From Sceloporus undulatus (Eukaryota > Chordata > Lepidosauria > Squamata > Phrynosomatidae), in NCBI RefSeq assembly GCF_019175285.1, contig NC_056527.1:105759823-105823822 (forward strand): DNA of 64,000 nucleotides. The letters run 5' to 3'. Under the pieces are notes generated by a model, which worked only from the letters and a program-made list of their open reading frames with translations, was not told where the DNA came from and searched no databases. A program made the translations under genes and the position numbers. Below are positions 45,893 to 57,525 of the stretch, in pieces; the stretch's first letter is position 1; the number at the start of each line of letters is the position of its first letter.

Positions 45893-46392
45893 GTTTGCAG
45901 GACCAAAGAGCAGTGGATGATGAGGAGTCTTGGAGATGTCTCATCCACAGGGTTGCCTTGGATTGAAATTCACTCAAAGGCAGTTAACAATGACAAGGTG
46001 TGGGCAGCAGGAGGGAGAAGGGCACAAGCGCAACTGCCAAGAAGAAGTTAGAGGAAAGACAAGAAGGAGTGTTGGAGAAATAAGCTGTTCAGAGATGGCA
46101 GATTTTGTCTACCTTTCCTTGGCATGGCTTCGTCAGCCTCAAAAACTACAACCTCTAGGTTCTTTGTGCATCATTCTACTTCTGGATACAGTTGTCTTTC
46201 CCCAAAAGTAACCTGCATATTCCAGGCTTAACTGGTCCACCTCTATTGTAGGCACAGGACCTCATAGCCTCATTTGAGTAGTATCAAATTTATACAACAT
46301 GTCACTCGATCCTTGTTTCAGTTTCATCTCATTTTTTGGGGGCAGGGGGGCGGGATTCTGGCACATTTCTAGTGTATGTGGGGATTTGGAGA

Positions 46393-46398
46393 AATAAA
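46393..46398 (+). terminator. Candidate poly(A) signal AATAAA, + strand
   Basis: First canonical hexamer downstream of CYTH2 on its strand, 5.5 kb after the stop. If used, the transcript would include the LINE fragments at 44978-45892. Confidence 0.25.
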
Positions 46399-49340
46399 AC
46401 GATTGCATTATTCAACACCTTTGAATCATTGGCAGGGGGAGGGGAAATCACATTAAAATGTATTTATTTTTACCAGGACTAGGGGCTTTGGTACGCTGCT
46501 ACAGCCCACCAGAGGCACACAGGATTGAAAGTCCCTTTACCTTCTGCAGTTGGCTGCCCCAGTATAAATTCTGGTGTGTAGACTGAGAAACCTCTTATAG
46601 GGTTCTCTGTTCAAAAGAAGACAGTCTTGTTTGGAAAATTGACCTTTGATTGGTTTGGGACCATTGCCTCCTCTGGAATAATGGCAACCAAGCTTTTCCC
46701 CACAGTCACAGTTTCCACCCATTTGATTCAGGGGGACAAAAGCCACCTTAAAGGGAATACAGTGTGACCCCCATGCCTACAGGACCAGCACCCATGGTTT
46801 CACTTATGTCTGAAAAAAATATGTTCTCTCTAGGCATTTTCTAGGTCTTCCAGCATGGTTTTGTGGATGCTTCCAACAGAGGTTTGCCATAGAATTGTGC
46901 TGGAGGATCTAGAAATACTTTAAGAGGTGTCCTCTTCAGGAATCTCTAGATCCTCCATCCTTATTCTAGAGTAAACTTCCTCTAGGTGTCACCCGTTTCA
47001 GTAGAGTTGAAACTTGTAGTTTCACATTTCCACAATAAGTCTGGAAACTTCTCCGCCATTCCTTATGGATGCAGGAGTCTTAGTGTAGCTCTGCTAACTT
47101 TCATTTCAGTATAATGAGCCCCCTCTTAATTGTTGGCCTAATCTTCCTCAGCACTGCACAATAAAACTCATCCTATTTTCTAGCATGCTAGAGCAGCAAA
47201 ATCTCTTCATCCCATCCTGCATTCCAAAGAGACTACAAATAGCTGGTAACTTTTGGGTTTGATGATTAGGATTGATAGAAAGAAAATTGTAACTAGAGAG
47301 AGGTATGAATATTTATAATATATATATAACTGCTGGAAGGAAGATCAGAAGTCATCTTTTTTTCACGGTGTGTTTTTTTTTTAATCTCTAATTCTTACTG
47401 CACTTTTCTAACTCATTAATTTTTAAAAAGCAAAGGAGAATACAGAAAATAAGGCATGGAATTGAAATGCCTTCAATGGTGGGAATGCAGTTTCTAAAGC
47501 CAGCATACCTTGGAGAAGTTAAAGAGAATCTTTCTTCCCCCACTCTGTTTCCCAGGAGCCAGGCTAGATTTCTTTGTGAGCTAATGCATCCTTCTTGCAT
47601 TATGCTATTAATATATTGCTGCTCTGGTGACCTTGCATGTCTGTCCCACTGCCAAGGAGGCAAATCTGGCCTGAGCCATTGCTAATAAGATCAAGAACAA
47701 GCAAGTGACCTGCCTGGATATGAGCCAGAACAAAGCTGAAACTTCTTCGTTCCAAAACTGCTCCATTTTTTTGGTTGTTCGCTCCCTGTTGTGAATTTTG
47801 ACCTAAAATATTTGTGGGCATTCTCTGGTCCTTGTTAGCATCATTTATTGGTTATACCTTATTGGTGCCCAGTGCACCTAGCAACTTGCATATAGTTCCT
47901 AGGAAGTCCTCCAGCTGTACAGCTTAGATGGCCAAAGCCTGCTCAGCTTTCTCTGCTGCGTTGTCAGATATTAACTGGATAGTTCATAGTTCCATTCAGT
48001 AATTAGTTAAGAGTAGCTAAGGAATTAATTTGGCATAATATTGGGGCCATGAGCCAATTAAAGAAGTTTTAATCAACCTTACATATTTTACTCAGTTCAT
48101 CCATTCAATGTGCATAACGAGAAAATAGTTTTGAGGCAACAAGTTATTTAAAGATGGTGCTCATTTGTGCTCTAGCATGTAATATGTGGAAGATTTTTCC
48201 CAGTGATCCTGAAATCCCTATGAGATTTTATTTCTGGTGCAAATACAGAAATGTTCAACACTTATCTGCATTCTTGCCACCAGTGATTGGGGAAAAATTG
48301 GTCCAAATGTTACTGTGTACCTTCAATTCATTTCTGGCTTATTGCAACCCTAAGGCGAAGCTAGCATGGGGTTTTCTTGGCAAGATTTGTTCAGATGGGG
48401 TTTGTCATTGCCTTCCTCTGAAGCTGAGATGGTATTACTTTCCCAAGATCACTAGGTTTCCACAGAAGAGTAGGGATTCAAATGCTGTTCTCTCAAAGTC
48501 ATAGTGAGTCCATTACAAATCACTACATCATCCTGGCCCAAATTAGTTCCAGACAAACGTATCAGGGGCTGCACCTCCACCTCACAGCTGGCTTAAGGCC
48601 TCAATATGCTTGTGCCCCTCATTTACCTCTATTGCACTCCTACACAGTGGATTGTGCCTACCTCATATCTTCCTTTGGAGCTTCGAAAGCTTGCAACAAG
48701 TTTTCGAAGTGCATTTCGGTTGTGCTAATAAAGGTATCACTGTAATATACCTTGTGAGGGAAACCAAGACCAGAAGCATTCGTCACAAAGCAAGGACTAT
48801 CATGCTATTAAAAGGTAATGCAGAAATAAGTGTTTTCATAGTATTATTGCTACCATTGTAATCATATTAAAGATACAGTATAGCGAGCACCCTGGTGTGG
48901 TAGGTCATCAACCCACGTAATGGAAACTTACACATGCAAATGTCCCTAACAGAATTCTGGTCAGTGTGTAACTATAATCACAGTGTTATGTTTCACTTGT
49001 ACTATGCCATCTTGTTACAGAATTTTGATGTTGCCTAGTTGATGATGCACAACACACAATCATTCAATCAGTGCAATACACAATGAAGGGCAACATACGA
49101 GTACAATGGTGCACGACAGCACCGCATGCACAACCCCACTTCTGTAACCCTCCACTATGTGGCTGTTACACCTTGGCCACCCATTTGTGTAAAGGAATAT
49201 ATGGGTGCGTGAGACACTGACAGGGTGCCTGCAGGTATCTGGAGAATGCTGAGCCCTTAGGACCATTAGGATAACTGTAATGAAATAAATGTATTATTAA
49301 ATTAAAAGAAAACCAAAGGTAGTCAGGCAAGGGTCACAGT
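46399..49340. other. Gap between convergent CYTH2 and pentraxin genes
   Basis: No exon recognised. It contains a fragment of the Tc1/mariner-like family seen at 19781 (about 46815-46980: CTGGAGGATCTAGAAATACT, AGAGGTGTCCTCTTCAGGAA) and a SINE at 48318-48540. The rest shows nothing I can name. Confidence 0.45.
48318..48540 (-). mobile_element. tRNA-derived SINE
   Basis: The reverse complement has GGCCAGGATGATGTAGTGAT, TTTGAATCCCTACTC, GATCTTGGGAAAGTAATACC, and CAGAAATGAATTGAAGGTAC at the tail. Same family as 61386. Confidence 0.7.
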
Positions 49341-49352
49341 TTCTTTGGCAGG

Positions 49353-49358
49353 TTTATT
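49353..49358 (-). terminator. Candidate poly(A) signal of the pentraxin gene
   Basis: AATAAA on the - strand, 3.2 kb past the pentraxin stop. It is followed on that strand by a T/G-rich stretch (CTTTGGTTTTCTTTT, about 49300). Neuronal pentraxin mRNAs have long 3' UTRs, which fits. Another hexamer at 52205-52210 would give a short UTR. Confidence 0.35.
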
Positions 49359-50435
49359 GCATCCAGTTTGGAGTAAGAAAATTCAGAACTTTATATCACA
49401 CCCACCCACCCCTTCTGCACATAAAACAAACATTGTCAAACCCCAGAAAATTTCAGTATTTACAAACAGAGAAAGAAAACCCTATGCAAAGAAGAGTTGA
49501 TATAAATATATACACACACAGAGAGAGAAACACATACACATACCTACATATATACACACTAAAGAAGACATTGGGTGTTCTTTTGAGCAAGCATTCTTTC
49601 AGACTGGGTCTCCTACCTCCCTCTGACTTCTTTTGAAGACCTTCAGTTTAGATTCTGAACTTTAGAACCAAAGAGACATGGAGAACCATGATCTGTTGAT
49701 CATTGGTGCACTTAGGTAATTCAATACTCAATTATTTTATATTCCCACACATACGCCCACATTAAATAACATTAGTTGTCCCTACATATACTTCAAAACA
49801 CAAAAGGGCCAAATACCCCTTCTCTAGCTCCACTGTTTGTGTCACATCATACTACCTATGTATGCACACAACCCTCCATTGCAACTGCTTTCATGTTTTG
49901 CCTTTTTTTTAACCCTAGCATCTCATCTGTTTTGGTCTTTTCATGCAGCGGACATCTACTCTTCCAGATAATTAAGAAATTCTGATTCTTAGCCACACCT
50001 GTTCTAGTTATGTTAGACCTCTTCCACAGAATCAAATGTGCTGACTCCCACACTCTTTATCATAGTATTGTCACATACCTCTTTCTATTTACAATAGCAA
50101 ATAAATAAAACCATAAGCTATTGGACTATCTATCTGATCCATCTACCACAACTATCAATATTGACCCACAAGACCATTTCCCCATTGTTTTTCCTCATCT
50201 CATGTTGTGTTTTCTGGGCTGAGTTTGCACTGAGGGTGTTGATTTTAAGACTTCAGCTAAGGACCACTTCCTTTCTACTTGGTCTGTCTCTTGTTGTATG
50301 CTGTGTTATAATGCGGATGTTGTGAAAGTCACCAATGGAGCTTATACCTGGAAAAGGGTTCATGGCATTGAGACCTTCCCCTCCCACACTATCACAGTGT
50401 TGAAAAGTGCTGTCTGCATGTGCATGCATCTTGTT

Positions 50436-50945
50436 AACTGCTGACAAATTGGGTTTGACTTATGGTGACCCTATGAATGAGAGGAGAGCAAGTATGGTGT
50501 AGTGCTTTGAGTGTTAGACTAGGACATTGGGAGACCAGCTTTGGAATCCCCACTCAGCCATGAAAACCACTGGATGACCTTGGGCCAATTACACTCTCTC
50601 AGCCATAGATGAAGCCAACAGCGAACCCTTCTGAACAAATTCTTCCAAGAAAACCCCATGATAGTGCCGCCTTAGGCTTGCCCTAAGTCAGAAATGACTT
50701 GAAGGCACACAATAATGAATGAAAGACCTCCAAGACACCCTGCCACCAACAGCTCTGCTCAAGTCCTGTAAATCCAGGGCCATGGCTTCTTTGATTGAGT
50801 CTTATCTCCCTGTAATACAATCTTTGTATTTTCCTACTGCATTCCAATTTACTAAGCATCAGCTTTTCTAATAAGTCATGTTATCTTATGATATGTCCAA
50901 AGTGCAAAAGCCTCAGTTTGGTCATTTTGACTTTGAAGCATGCAG
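50436..50945 (-). mobile_element. LINE 3' end interrupted by a SINE
   Basis: Outer parts (50436-50482 and 50717-50945) read on the - strand as a continuous LINE 3' end with blocks GAGCAGAGCTGTTGG and GACTTATTAGAAAAGCTGAT, related to 9589 and 44978. The SINE at 50483-50716 splits it. Confidence 0.6.
50483..50716 (+). mobile_element. tRNA-derived SINE nested in LINE
   Basis: AGTATGGTGTAGTGCTTTGA head, GACCTTGGGCCAATTACACTC, AGAAAACCCCATGATAGTGC, and tail TCAGAAATGACTTGAAGGCA. Flanked by ATGAATGAG on the left and ATGAATGAA on the right, a target-site duplication. Confidence 0.8.
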
Positions 50946-52565
50946 TTTCCCATCCATTTTGTAGATCTAAGTGTTGTCCAACAAAGACCTAGAACTCCTC
51001 CCCCCCTGGAATTAATTTTGGGGGCCAAAACATCAATATCTTAAACACACCTTGCTTCTGAAAACGCCTCAATAATCAATGTAAGAACAAGAAATGACTT
51101 CCAGGGTCACATTTTAGGCTGAGTGTTGGCTGAAAATGCAAAAGTCCAGCCAGCTGGAAGGGTGTGAGGCTGAGGAGTGGCCCCTACCTCTGCTGTTGCT
51201 GATCTGTGCCTTTGGCCAACAGTAATGACAATAAGAAAACAAAATTTTATGGTGATGTGTAATGTGGTTTCATGGTGTTTCCAGAAACTATAACCTACCA
51301 ATCCATATTTTATTTCTTTCTGTGGACTCGACTCCTGGTTTTGGTTTACACTACATCCAGATGATTTGGTTGATCCTCATTTGTAACATGATTTGGCTCA
51401 TTGTGAGTTTTCTTATGCCAGAGGAGATATGTTGAAGCATTAGCAGGACTACCCTAATCTGTGCAAGTTAGGCTTGTCAAGGAGAAAAGTGAAGAGGGCA
51501 CTTGTACCTTTAAGGGATGTGAAGAAGAGGGAATTTCACCCGGAGTTGCTCATCATGCAACCAGTTAGCAAGTAACACTTGCTGAAATTCCCTCTTCTAC
51601 AAAACCGTTAAACGTTCTGGAGCTCTCTCTGGTTTCCACACAATCCCAGTGCAAATTCAACATTGGATTCAACTGGAACTAGTGGGATGGATGGGGAGAG
51701 TATGAAAATGGTTGTGTGAATCTACCTAGAGAAAAGCATCAAATATAGAGGCACATATTTTATATATGTGTGTGCATGCATATTATTTATATAAATACAT
51801 ACATATATATATATAAATAAAGAGCAGAGCAAAACATGCTTCTGTGGTCACATTTCCTACAAAGGCAACAGAAGGAAGCTGCTACTCAAAACTAAGCCTT
51901 CAGCTTTTCTAGGCGGCAGATGGGTGCATATTTAGGTTTGTCAAAGGTTGGATATTCCCACTCTTTAAACCACCTTCTCAATGAAGCAGTACAGCCCAAT
52001 TGCAACCTTATGAAAGACCTATAAACAGACCCACAGTTTCCTGTGGCATAGCCACCTCTACTGGAATATAGTTTTCATTTACTTCAATATGCTAAATTCC
52101 AAAATATGATATTGCCATATAACATTTGGAGATATTACTTCTTTTAGAAAACCCTCTATGCCATAAAACTCTTCCATAGAATAGATGCTGTAAATATGTC
52201 CTTATTTATTTCCTGCTTTTTTCAAAGCTTTTCTTTTAGGTAAAATGATCAGGCACCCTTGCTACAAATCCAGAGATGCTGGCTCCAAGACCCTAAGACA
52301 TTCGTATATTAAATTCTCTACAGACTTCTCATTCTCAACCCAGGGGACTGGGGAGAATCCCCACCTCAAATAGAAAGATTCTCCATTTGTTTCCACGCAA
52401 GGATTCCAGGAATCTTTCTTCCCCCTCCCACTTTGTAAAAATTGGTACTTTTTTCCCTTCAAGAAATCCTGGGGTCCTTGTTCCCAACCCTAGCCCCTGC
52501 CTTTAACTGCTAAATTCCATTGTCCTCCCAGAAAGCCCCCAAGTCTATTTGTTCTTTGTGACCTC

Positions 52566-52775
52566 TCAGTGGCAGGCATTAAATGGTAGCTTGACCACTC
52601 CTCCGTGAAGCTCCATGGAGGCTTCAGCCCAGTTGATGAGGTCGCCACCAGCAAAGCTAGTACAGGTTGCCATCTTGTAAACTTCTCCTGGTGTCAAAAT
52701 ATGGCCCCACATGTTGAAATCTGAGATTTCTCCAATGAAGGCTTGAGTGGCATCAAAGCGGCCACCAAGAGTGTC
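52566..52775 (-). CDS. Pentraxin exon D: C-terminus
   Basis: Acceptor TCTTCCCTTAG. Encodes DTLGGRFDATQAFIGEISDF to KLPFNACH and TGA, 69 residues. The INWAEASMELHGG block matches the IAWAESHIEIYGG block of NPTX1. Confidence 0.95.
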   Translation of the reverse strand, partial: DTLGGRFDATQAFIGEISDFNMWGHILTPGEVYKMATCTSFAGGDLINWAEASMELHGGVVKLPFNACH

Positions 52776-55700
52776 CTAAGGGAAGAGAAGTTCAGAGAGA
52801 GAAAGGAATGAAATCAATCAACCAACCAATCAATCAGTCTAGAACAGACCTGGGCAAAGTGTGGTTTGCAGGCCCCTGAATGACGCAGATACCACTACCC
52901 CGTTTTTAAAATGGGGGAGGCATTTTTCACCCCAAACCTTCTCAAAATGTATCAAAAGTAGAGATTTTGCTTCCACAACCCTCAAGGTCCTGCCATATAA
53001 CCCCAACCCTTTTAAAAATGAGGCAGGGTTCAAAAAAGTGGCTAAAACTCAAGCCAGAAGTGATGCGATGTCATTTCTGGTCATGTTAGGTACACTGATG
53101 TGAGCTGGAAGAGTGTTCAGGGATGAAAAATCCATTACCAGTTCTTCTGCAGTTGCCCATGCCTGATCTAGAGGAATATGTTTTACCTGCTCCTGGCCCA
53201 GTACAAAAACACCCCCAGGTTTTATGGGATGCCAGGGAGCCAGATTCTCCCCACTCCCTCTTCGGACGCCATCCTGGTAAGATTCCCAAATGCCATCCCG
53301 GGTTGACCATGTCACACAGATATGGTGCCACTTGGCATCGTTAATGGTCAGTGGCAATGTGGCAGCCTATGAAACAAAGACAAGAAAAGGATTAAACCAG
53401 GAATAAGCAGACATGCAGAGCCTTCAGTATAGTGTTATTGTGTCATGGTTTGGATGGGACCCATTTTGTTGAACACTGCACAGTTTTTGATCTGGGAGAA
53501 GGAGATTTAAATCTGGGAGAAGGAGGAGGATCTGGAAGGAGATTCAGTGTGAGAGATTTTATTCAACTTTAACCTGCGTCACAGAGATAGACTCTGTGCA
53601 AACTTCCAACTTTTTCTGGAAGGAAATCAATACATATAGAAAGGCATTTTGGAACCTAAGGTCAGGATCCTATGATGATAAATACATAACAGACTATTTA
53701 GATGAGTGTTCTGGCAGTTTTAACAGCTACATAGGGAACTATCCAAGATCTCCCTACACAAAAAGAGCAGTCATGGTGACATGGTGGTGAACAACCCTGG
53801 CAACCACTGCCCATGCATGCTAACTACCAGAAGATGAGGTAGCCACACCACTGTTTGCCTCCAGCCAGAGGGCGATTCTTTGTAGAGCTGCCTATTTCAT
53901 CTATGGCAGCACTGGCTTGGAAAAATGCAGTTCACCAAGCCATCCCTCCTATGGCACCTAGGCTCCAAGGATCTCTCAAAGCCATGCATTGAAGAAACTA
54001 ATGGCTCCAGAAAAATGTGTGCCTCTTACTGGAGGCATCATGTGCTGAGAAATCTGCAGTAGTAATGCTGGGGAGGCATTCTGCTTCGCTCCACTGGAAC
54101 TGAAAATAATCTTGGCTTGAGTTATTTTGCCTTGCCAACTGGTTTAAACATGAAAGCTGAATGCTCTCCTTTCATATCCCTTTATTAGCCTTCACAGAAG
54201 ATTTTAAGGACTAATTAGACTTGCACTGCATTTCTAAGTGATTGAATGACATGCAAATTAAACACCTGGATGTTGTTTAACTAGAATAATTTATTCCAAC
54301 CGCAGAGCTGGATATTAGGGATGGTGTTGGCCAAAGAACATTCTAGCACACAATTACTAGCAATCATGGATACGTATTTCTCAGCAAATTCTTGGTGCAA
54401 TCTTCTTGACCCTTTATTAGTATCAAGAACAACCTGAGAAGAACCCATTTAGAACTATATTCTAGAACTACAATGTAGAGGGCCTAAAACTGCAGTGAAC
54501 AAGTCAGGCTTCTGCCTCTTGAATTTATCGTTAGCCTCTCTTTAGATCTGGAGAGGCATCACTGACACACTTTAGACTAAGGGAACTTAAAGGCTCGACT
54601 TTGATGTCTAAATTATATCCTACATACATAGCTTCCCACAACCCGTCAACAAGTTACTAGATTAACTCTAAGCCTACAATATCGAACCTGCTCCCGTACC
54701 TTGTCATTGATTAGTAGTTCCATAGGGTTATTTCCCCACTCAATGAGCACCACTTCGTTGGCTTGGCCTGGCACTGAGTATGAGAATGGGGTACCCATCC
54801 CTGGTGCCGAACTTGATTTGAGCCATAGGCAGATGGAGAAGGCAAAGATCTCATGATGGAGAGTAGGCTTGACTTTGACATACATATAGTTGGTGCGGAG
54901 GGGAAATCCCACACGGAAATCCTCAGAATGCTTCTCCACCTTGTACCCTGGAGGACAGAGGGGATCAGAGATGTGGTACTGAGCTGCCAACACAGAGAAA
55001 TGGAGGGGAAGTGGGTTTGTCCATCCATAGGCTGCCAGCTAACCTGCCTATTTGCCAAGCATCCATCCACAGGCATGCCTCTTACACTCATACATTCCAA
55101 TACCAATGGTACCTAAGGCTGAGTAAAGGCAACTGAAATAACACATTTTTCTCCTTTTTACCTTGCCTTCTCTTCCTATCAACTTCTTATGTTGAATTTT
55201 ACAATGTAAGCTCCTCAGAACAGGGACCTGTCATATGATTTTTTTGTAATACTACCATGCATACAGATGGTGCAACAGGCTTGATGATGGTGACAATGGT
55301 AGGTGTTCTGTATTGCAGTTACTGATTCATAACCTAGAGTTACAGAGCCATAACTGCTCCATGTTCAGTAGGACTATGTAAATACCTCCACAGCCCACCT
55401 GAACAGCAAGCAGATGGATTGGGTGAAGGAGGTCTTTTCAGTTGCCAATTGAGACTGAACCCCCTCTCACTAGTAAGTGAGGTTGCAATCAAAAGCAGTA
55501 CCCTTGTCACAATTCCTTGTAGCAGCCTCGCTTACTGGCAGGAGGTTGGAAACATCATCCTTCTTGTGTCCCAACTGGCAGAAGACCTCCTTTGTCGGAT
55601 CCAGCTGCTGACTCTTAAGGTGGGCTTAGAACAGTGCTTCTCAATTATTTTCTGTCATGCCCCCCCCCGGAAGAAGAAAACATTTCGCGCCCCCCGCGCG

Positions 55701-57525
55701 ACTGTAAATAGTATCATTTGTCTATAAAATTGTTATAAGTACACCTCTGCATAACAGAGCCTCGCGCCCCCCCTGGGGGGCCCGCCCCACTATTTGAGAA
55801 AGGCTGGCTTAGAGGAAGGGCCAGGACAGAAGGCATTATTTAGTTATGCATACATGACTAAGTAAATGATGTAGAATGTTGGAAGGGGGAATCAATCTGC
55901 TAACTGTCTGTTGAACTATCTATCACGATTCTACAATTCATCTGTTCATCCCTATTCATTGAGTTCATCTCTACAGTTATCTCTGTCTCTCATGAATCAC
56001 ACACTGCTGTTATTAGTCCAACATAGAGATTGGAATCACATAGCCAGAGGCTCACATGCCTTACCATGGCCTTTTTTGCATCCCTGCTTTAAGAAACGTC
56101 TGCCAAAAATGGACAATTGGATACAAGAGTCAGCCCTCTTCCAAAGCAGAGATTTGCTTTAAAGATGAACGAGGTGGAGTTTTTTCTCCTTCCCACCCTG
56201 AAACCAGAAATTACTCTTTGGTCACTTCCAGGTGTTTTTTTTCTGGTGGGGGGGGGGGTTTGTAAGGGGAAATCATTTTTAGAGGAGGTAGTGGAGTCTT
56301 GAAGGGTTAAAATAGATGCTCAGAGTTGCCCTTCCCTGGTTTAATAAGCCAAGATGCCATTAGCCCTCAGCATTGCGAAAGTTGGGCAAGGCTGAATGAT
56401 GTTGCAATTCATCAGCCTGTGGGGGTCCACACTTCTCCAGCTCTGCAATAACCTATCTGTCCACTGAGCTGTCCACTTCATTCTTTCCTGTCTTTCCATG
56501 GCCTCTCTACCGATCTGTTGACTGTAAACTCTCCCATCTATTCTTTAGCTCCACTTTTAAAAAAAATTATTTATGATTCACCCACAACACAATTACAGCC
56601 ACTTATTCATCAACTAAAAGGCTTATTGTTGTAATCACCAATTGGGCTTTAGCATCAGGAGACGGTAGCTAAAGAGACTTAACTACATAATACACATACG
56701 TCTTCAGATACAGGGTCTCAGTCAGCAATAACCAACTGAATGAATTCATTTTGAAAAGTAACTTGCCTAGCTCTACCTTGGGTCAGCCATTATCTCTCAG
56801 CCTAACATATTTCACAGGGTTGTTTGGGAAGATGAGGTTACCATGCACCCTGCCTTGAGCTTCTTGGTAAAAGGTGAAATATAAATGGAGTATATAAATA
56901 TTAAATACTGTACTTCTGTTTATCCATTTTCTCCTCACATCTACATTATCCTCTCTCCAGGTGCCTGTGTAACTACTTACTGTACAAGCCCTTGCCCATT
57001 CACATTCTTATCCATTCATCTACCACTTGTTAAATCCACCTTCCTTTCATTAAATCTTTCTATATGCGTCCAACTAGCAACTGATCCATCTGTACATCCT
57101 TCCTTCCTTCCTTCCTTCCATCCATCCATCCATCCATCCATCCATCTCAGGGCTTGGGAAATTTTCCATTTGGCTTACAACTCTGAAAAACTCCAGCAAG
57201 CATAACCATTTGCAATGCTGGCTGTGGAATTCTGGGAGCTCTTGTTCAAAAAGGGAACTTTTCCAAGCTGCCTGTCTTCCATCCATTCATCTCCACCCCA
57301 CTAGATCAAGAACAGACATCCCTGCTTCATTCTGGAGAACTCACCTTTCTCAACACTGTGTCCATGAGAAATGTGTTTGTGCCTCAGCCCTGCTGCTATT
57401 GGCACACCATTTGTGTGGTGGTCCGATGTGTTTAACTTCTCATGGATTTGATGCTCCAAGATGCTAATTTTCTTCTGAAGTGCATCGCGCAGGGATGTGG
57501 AGAAGAGAGAGCTGTTCCGGTTGTG
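52566..57525 (-). CDS. Neuronal pentraxin-family gene (C-terminal four coding exons)
   Basis: Neuronal pentraxins are secreted or membrane-tethered synaptic lectins that cluster AMPA receptors. Exons 57525-57345, 54947-54700, 53366-53187 and 52775-52566 join in phase (1, 0, 0) to 272 residues ending at TGA. The first holds a coiled coil (SLRDALQKKISILEHQIHEK) with an NSS glycosylation site. The others give a whole pentraxin domain from FPLRTNYMYV, through WLKSSSAPGMGTPFSY and the signature HICVTWST (HxCxSTWxST), to GQEQDTLGGRFDATQAF with Ca2+ ligands. The linker from EKG to FPLR has the same length as in NPTX1, and TPGEVYKMATC also favours NPTX1. The tail (LPFNACH) is unlike NPTX1, NPTX2 and NPTXR as I recall them, so no symbol is given. 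The signal/anchor exon is not in the window. Confidence 0.92.
53187..53366 (-). CDS. Pentraxin exon C: signature HxCxSTWxST
   Basis: Acceptor TTTGTTTCATAG, donor GTAAAA. Encodes AATLPLTINDAKWHHICVTW to GGVFVLGQEQ, exactly 60 codons. Confidence 0.95.
53367..54699 (-). other. Pentraxin intron between exons C and B
   Basis: 1.3 kb with no repeat or further exon recognised. Confidence 0.5.
54700..54947 (-). CDS. Pentraxin exon B: start of pentraxin domain
   Basis: Acceptor CCTCTGTCCTCCAG, donor GTACGG. Encodes YKVEKHSEDFRVGFPLRTNY to GNNPMELLINDK, 248 bp. A second in-phase acceptor (TTGGCAG at 54988) would add 14 residues; the shorter start is preferred because it keeps the 13-residue spacing of NPTX1. 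Confidence 0.93.
55632..55806. mobile_element. hAT-type MITE in pentraxin intron
   Basis: CAGTGCTTCTCAA at the left and TTGAGAAAGGCTG at the right are inverted with three mismatches. It is flanked by 8-bp duplications GCTTAGAA (55624-55631) and GCTTAGAG (55807-55814). The interior is unusually C-rich near each end (CGCGCCCCCCGCGCG, CGCGCCCCCCCTGG) around an A/T-rich core. Confidence 0.75.
56765..56895 (+). mobile_element. SINE 3' part
   Basis: CTACCTTGGGTCAGCCATTA, CTCTCAGCCTAACATATTTC, ACAGGGTTGTTTGGGAAGAT and GGTGAAATATAAATGGAGT match the body and tail of the SINE at 38965. Confidence 0.65.
57097..57148. repeat. (TTCC)n then (ATCC)n microsatellite
   Basis: About five TTCC units followed by about seven ATCC units, 200 bp from pentraxin exon A. 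Confidence 0.9.
57345..57525 (-). CDS. Pentraxin exon A: coiled coil
   Basis: Acceptor CTATTTCCCCAG and donor GTGAGT on the - strand. Encodes HNRNSSLFSTSLRDALQKKI onward to HGHSVEK plus one base; aligns with the NPTX1 block SLKDLLQSKIDELERQ. 181 bp. Confidence 0.85.

Larger units (their letters stand above)
49359..52565 (-). other. Probable pentraxin 3' UTR region
   Basis: Between the stop codon and the candidate poly(A) signal. A/T-rich, with CA/TA simple repeats (49505-49560, 51765-51825) and the nested LINE/SINE at 50436-50945. Confidence 0.4.

Noticed and set aside
53049-53186. Continuation of the pentraxin frame past GQEQ (VKHIPLDQAW and on)
   Set aside because: This is read-through of the GTAAAA donor into the intron; the conserved continuation DTLGGRFDAT is found in the next exon.
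54948-54986. Longer start of pentraxin exon B using the acceptor at 54988
   Set aside because: In phase and possible, but it adds residues not present in the family; the nearer acceptor preserves the NPTX1 spacing exactly. Could be a minor isoform.
57074-57286. Frame with DGWMDGWMEGRKEG-type repeats on the - strand
   Set aside because: Translation of the TTCC/ATCC microsatellite, not a gene.
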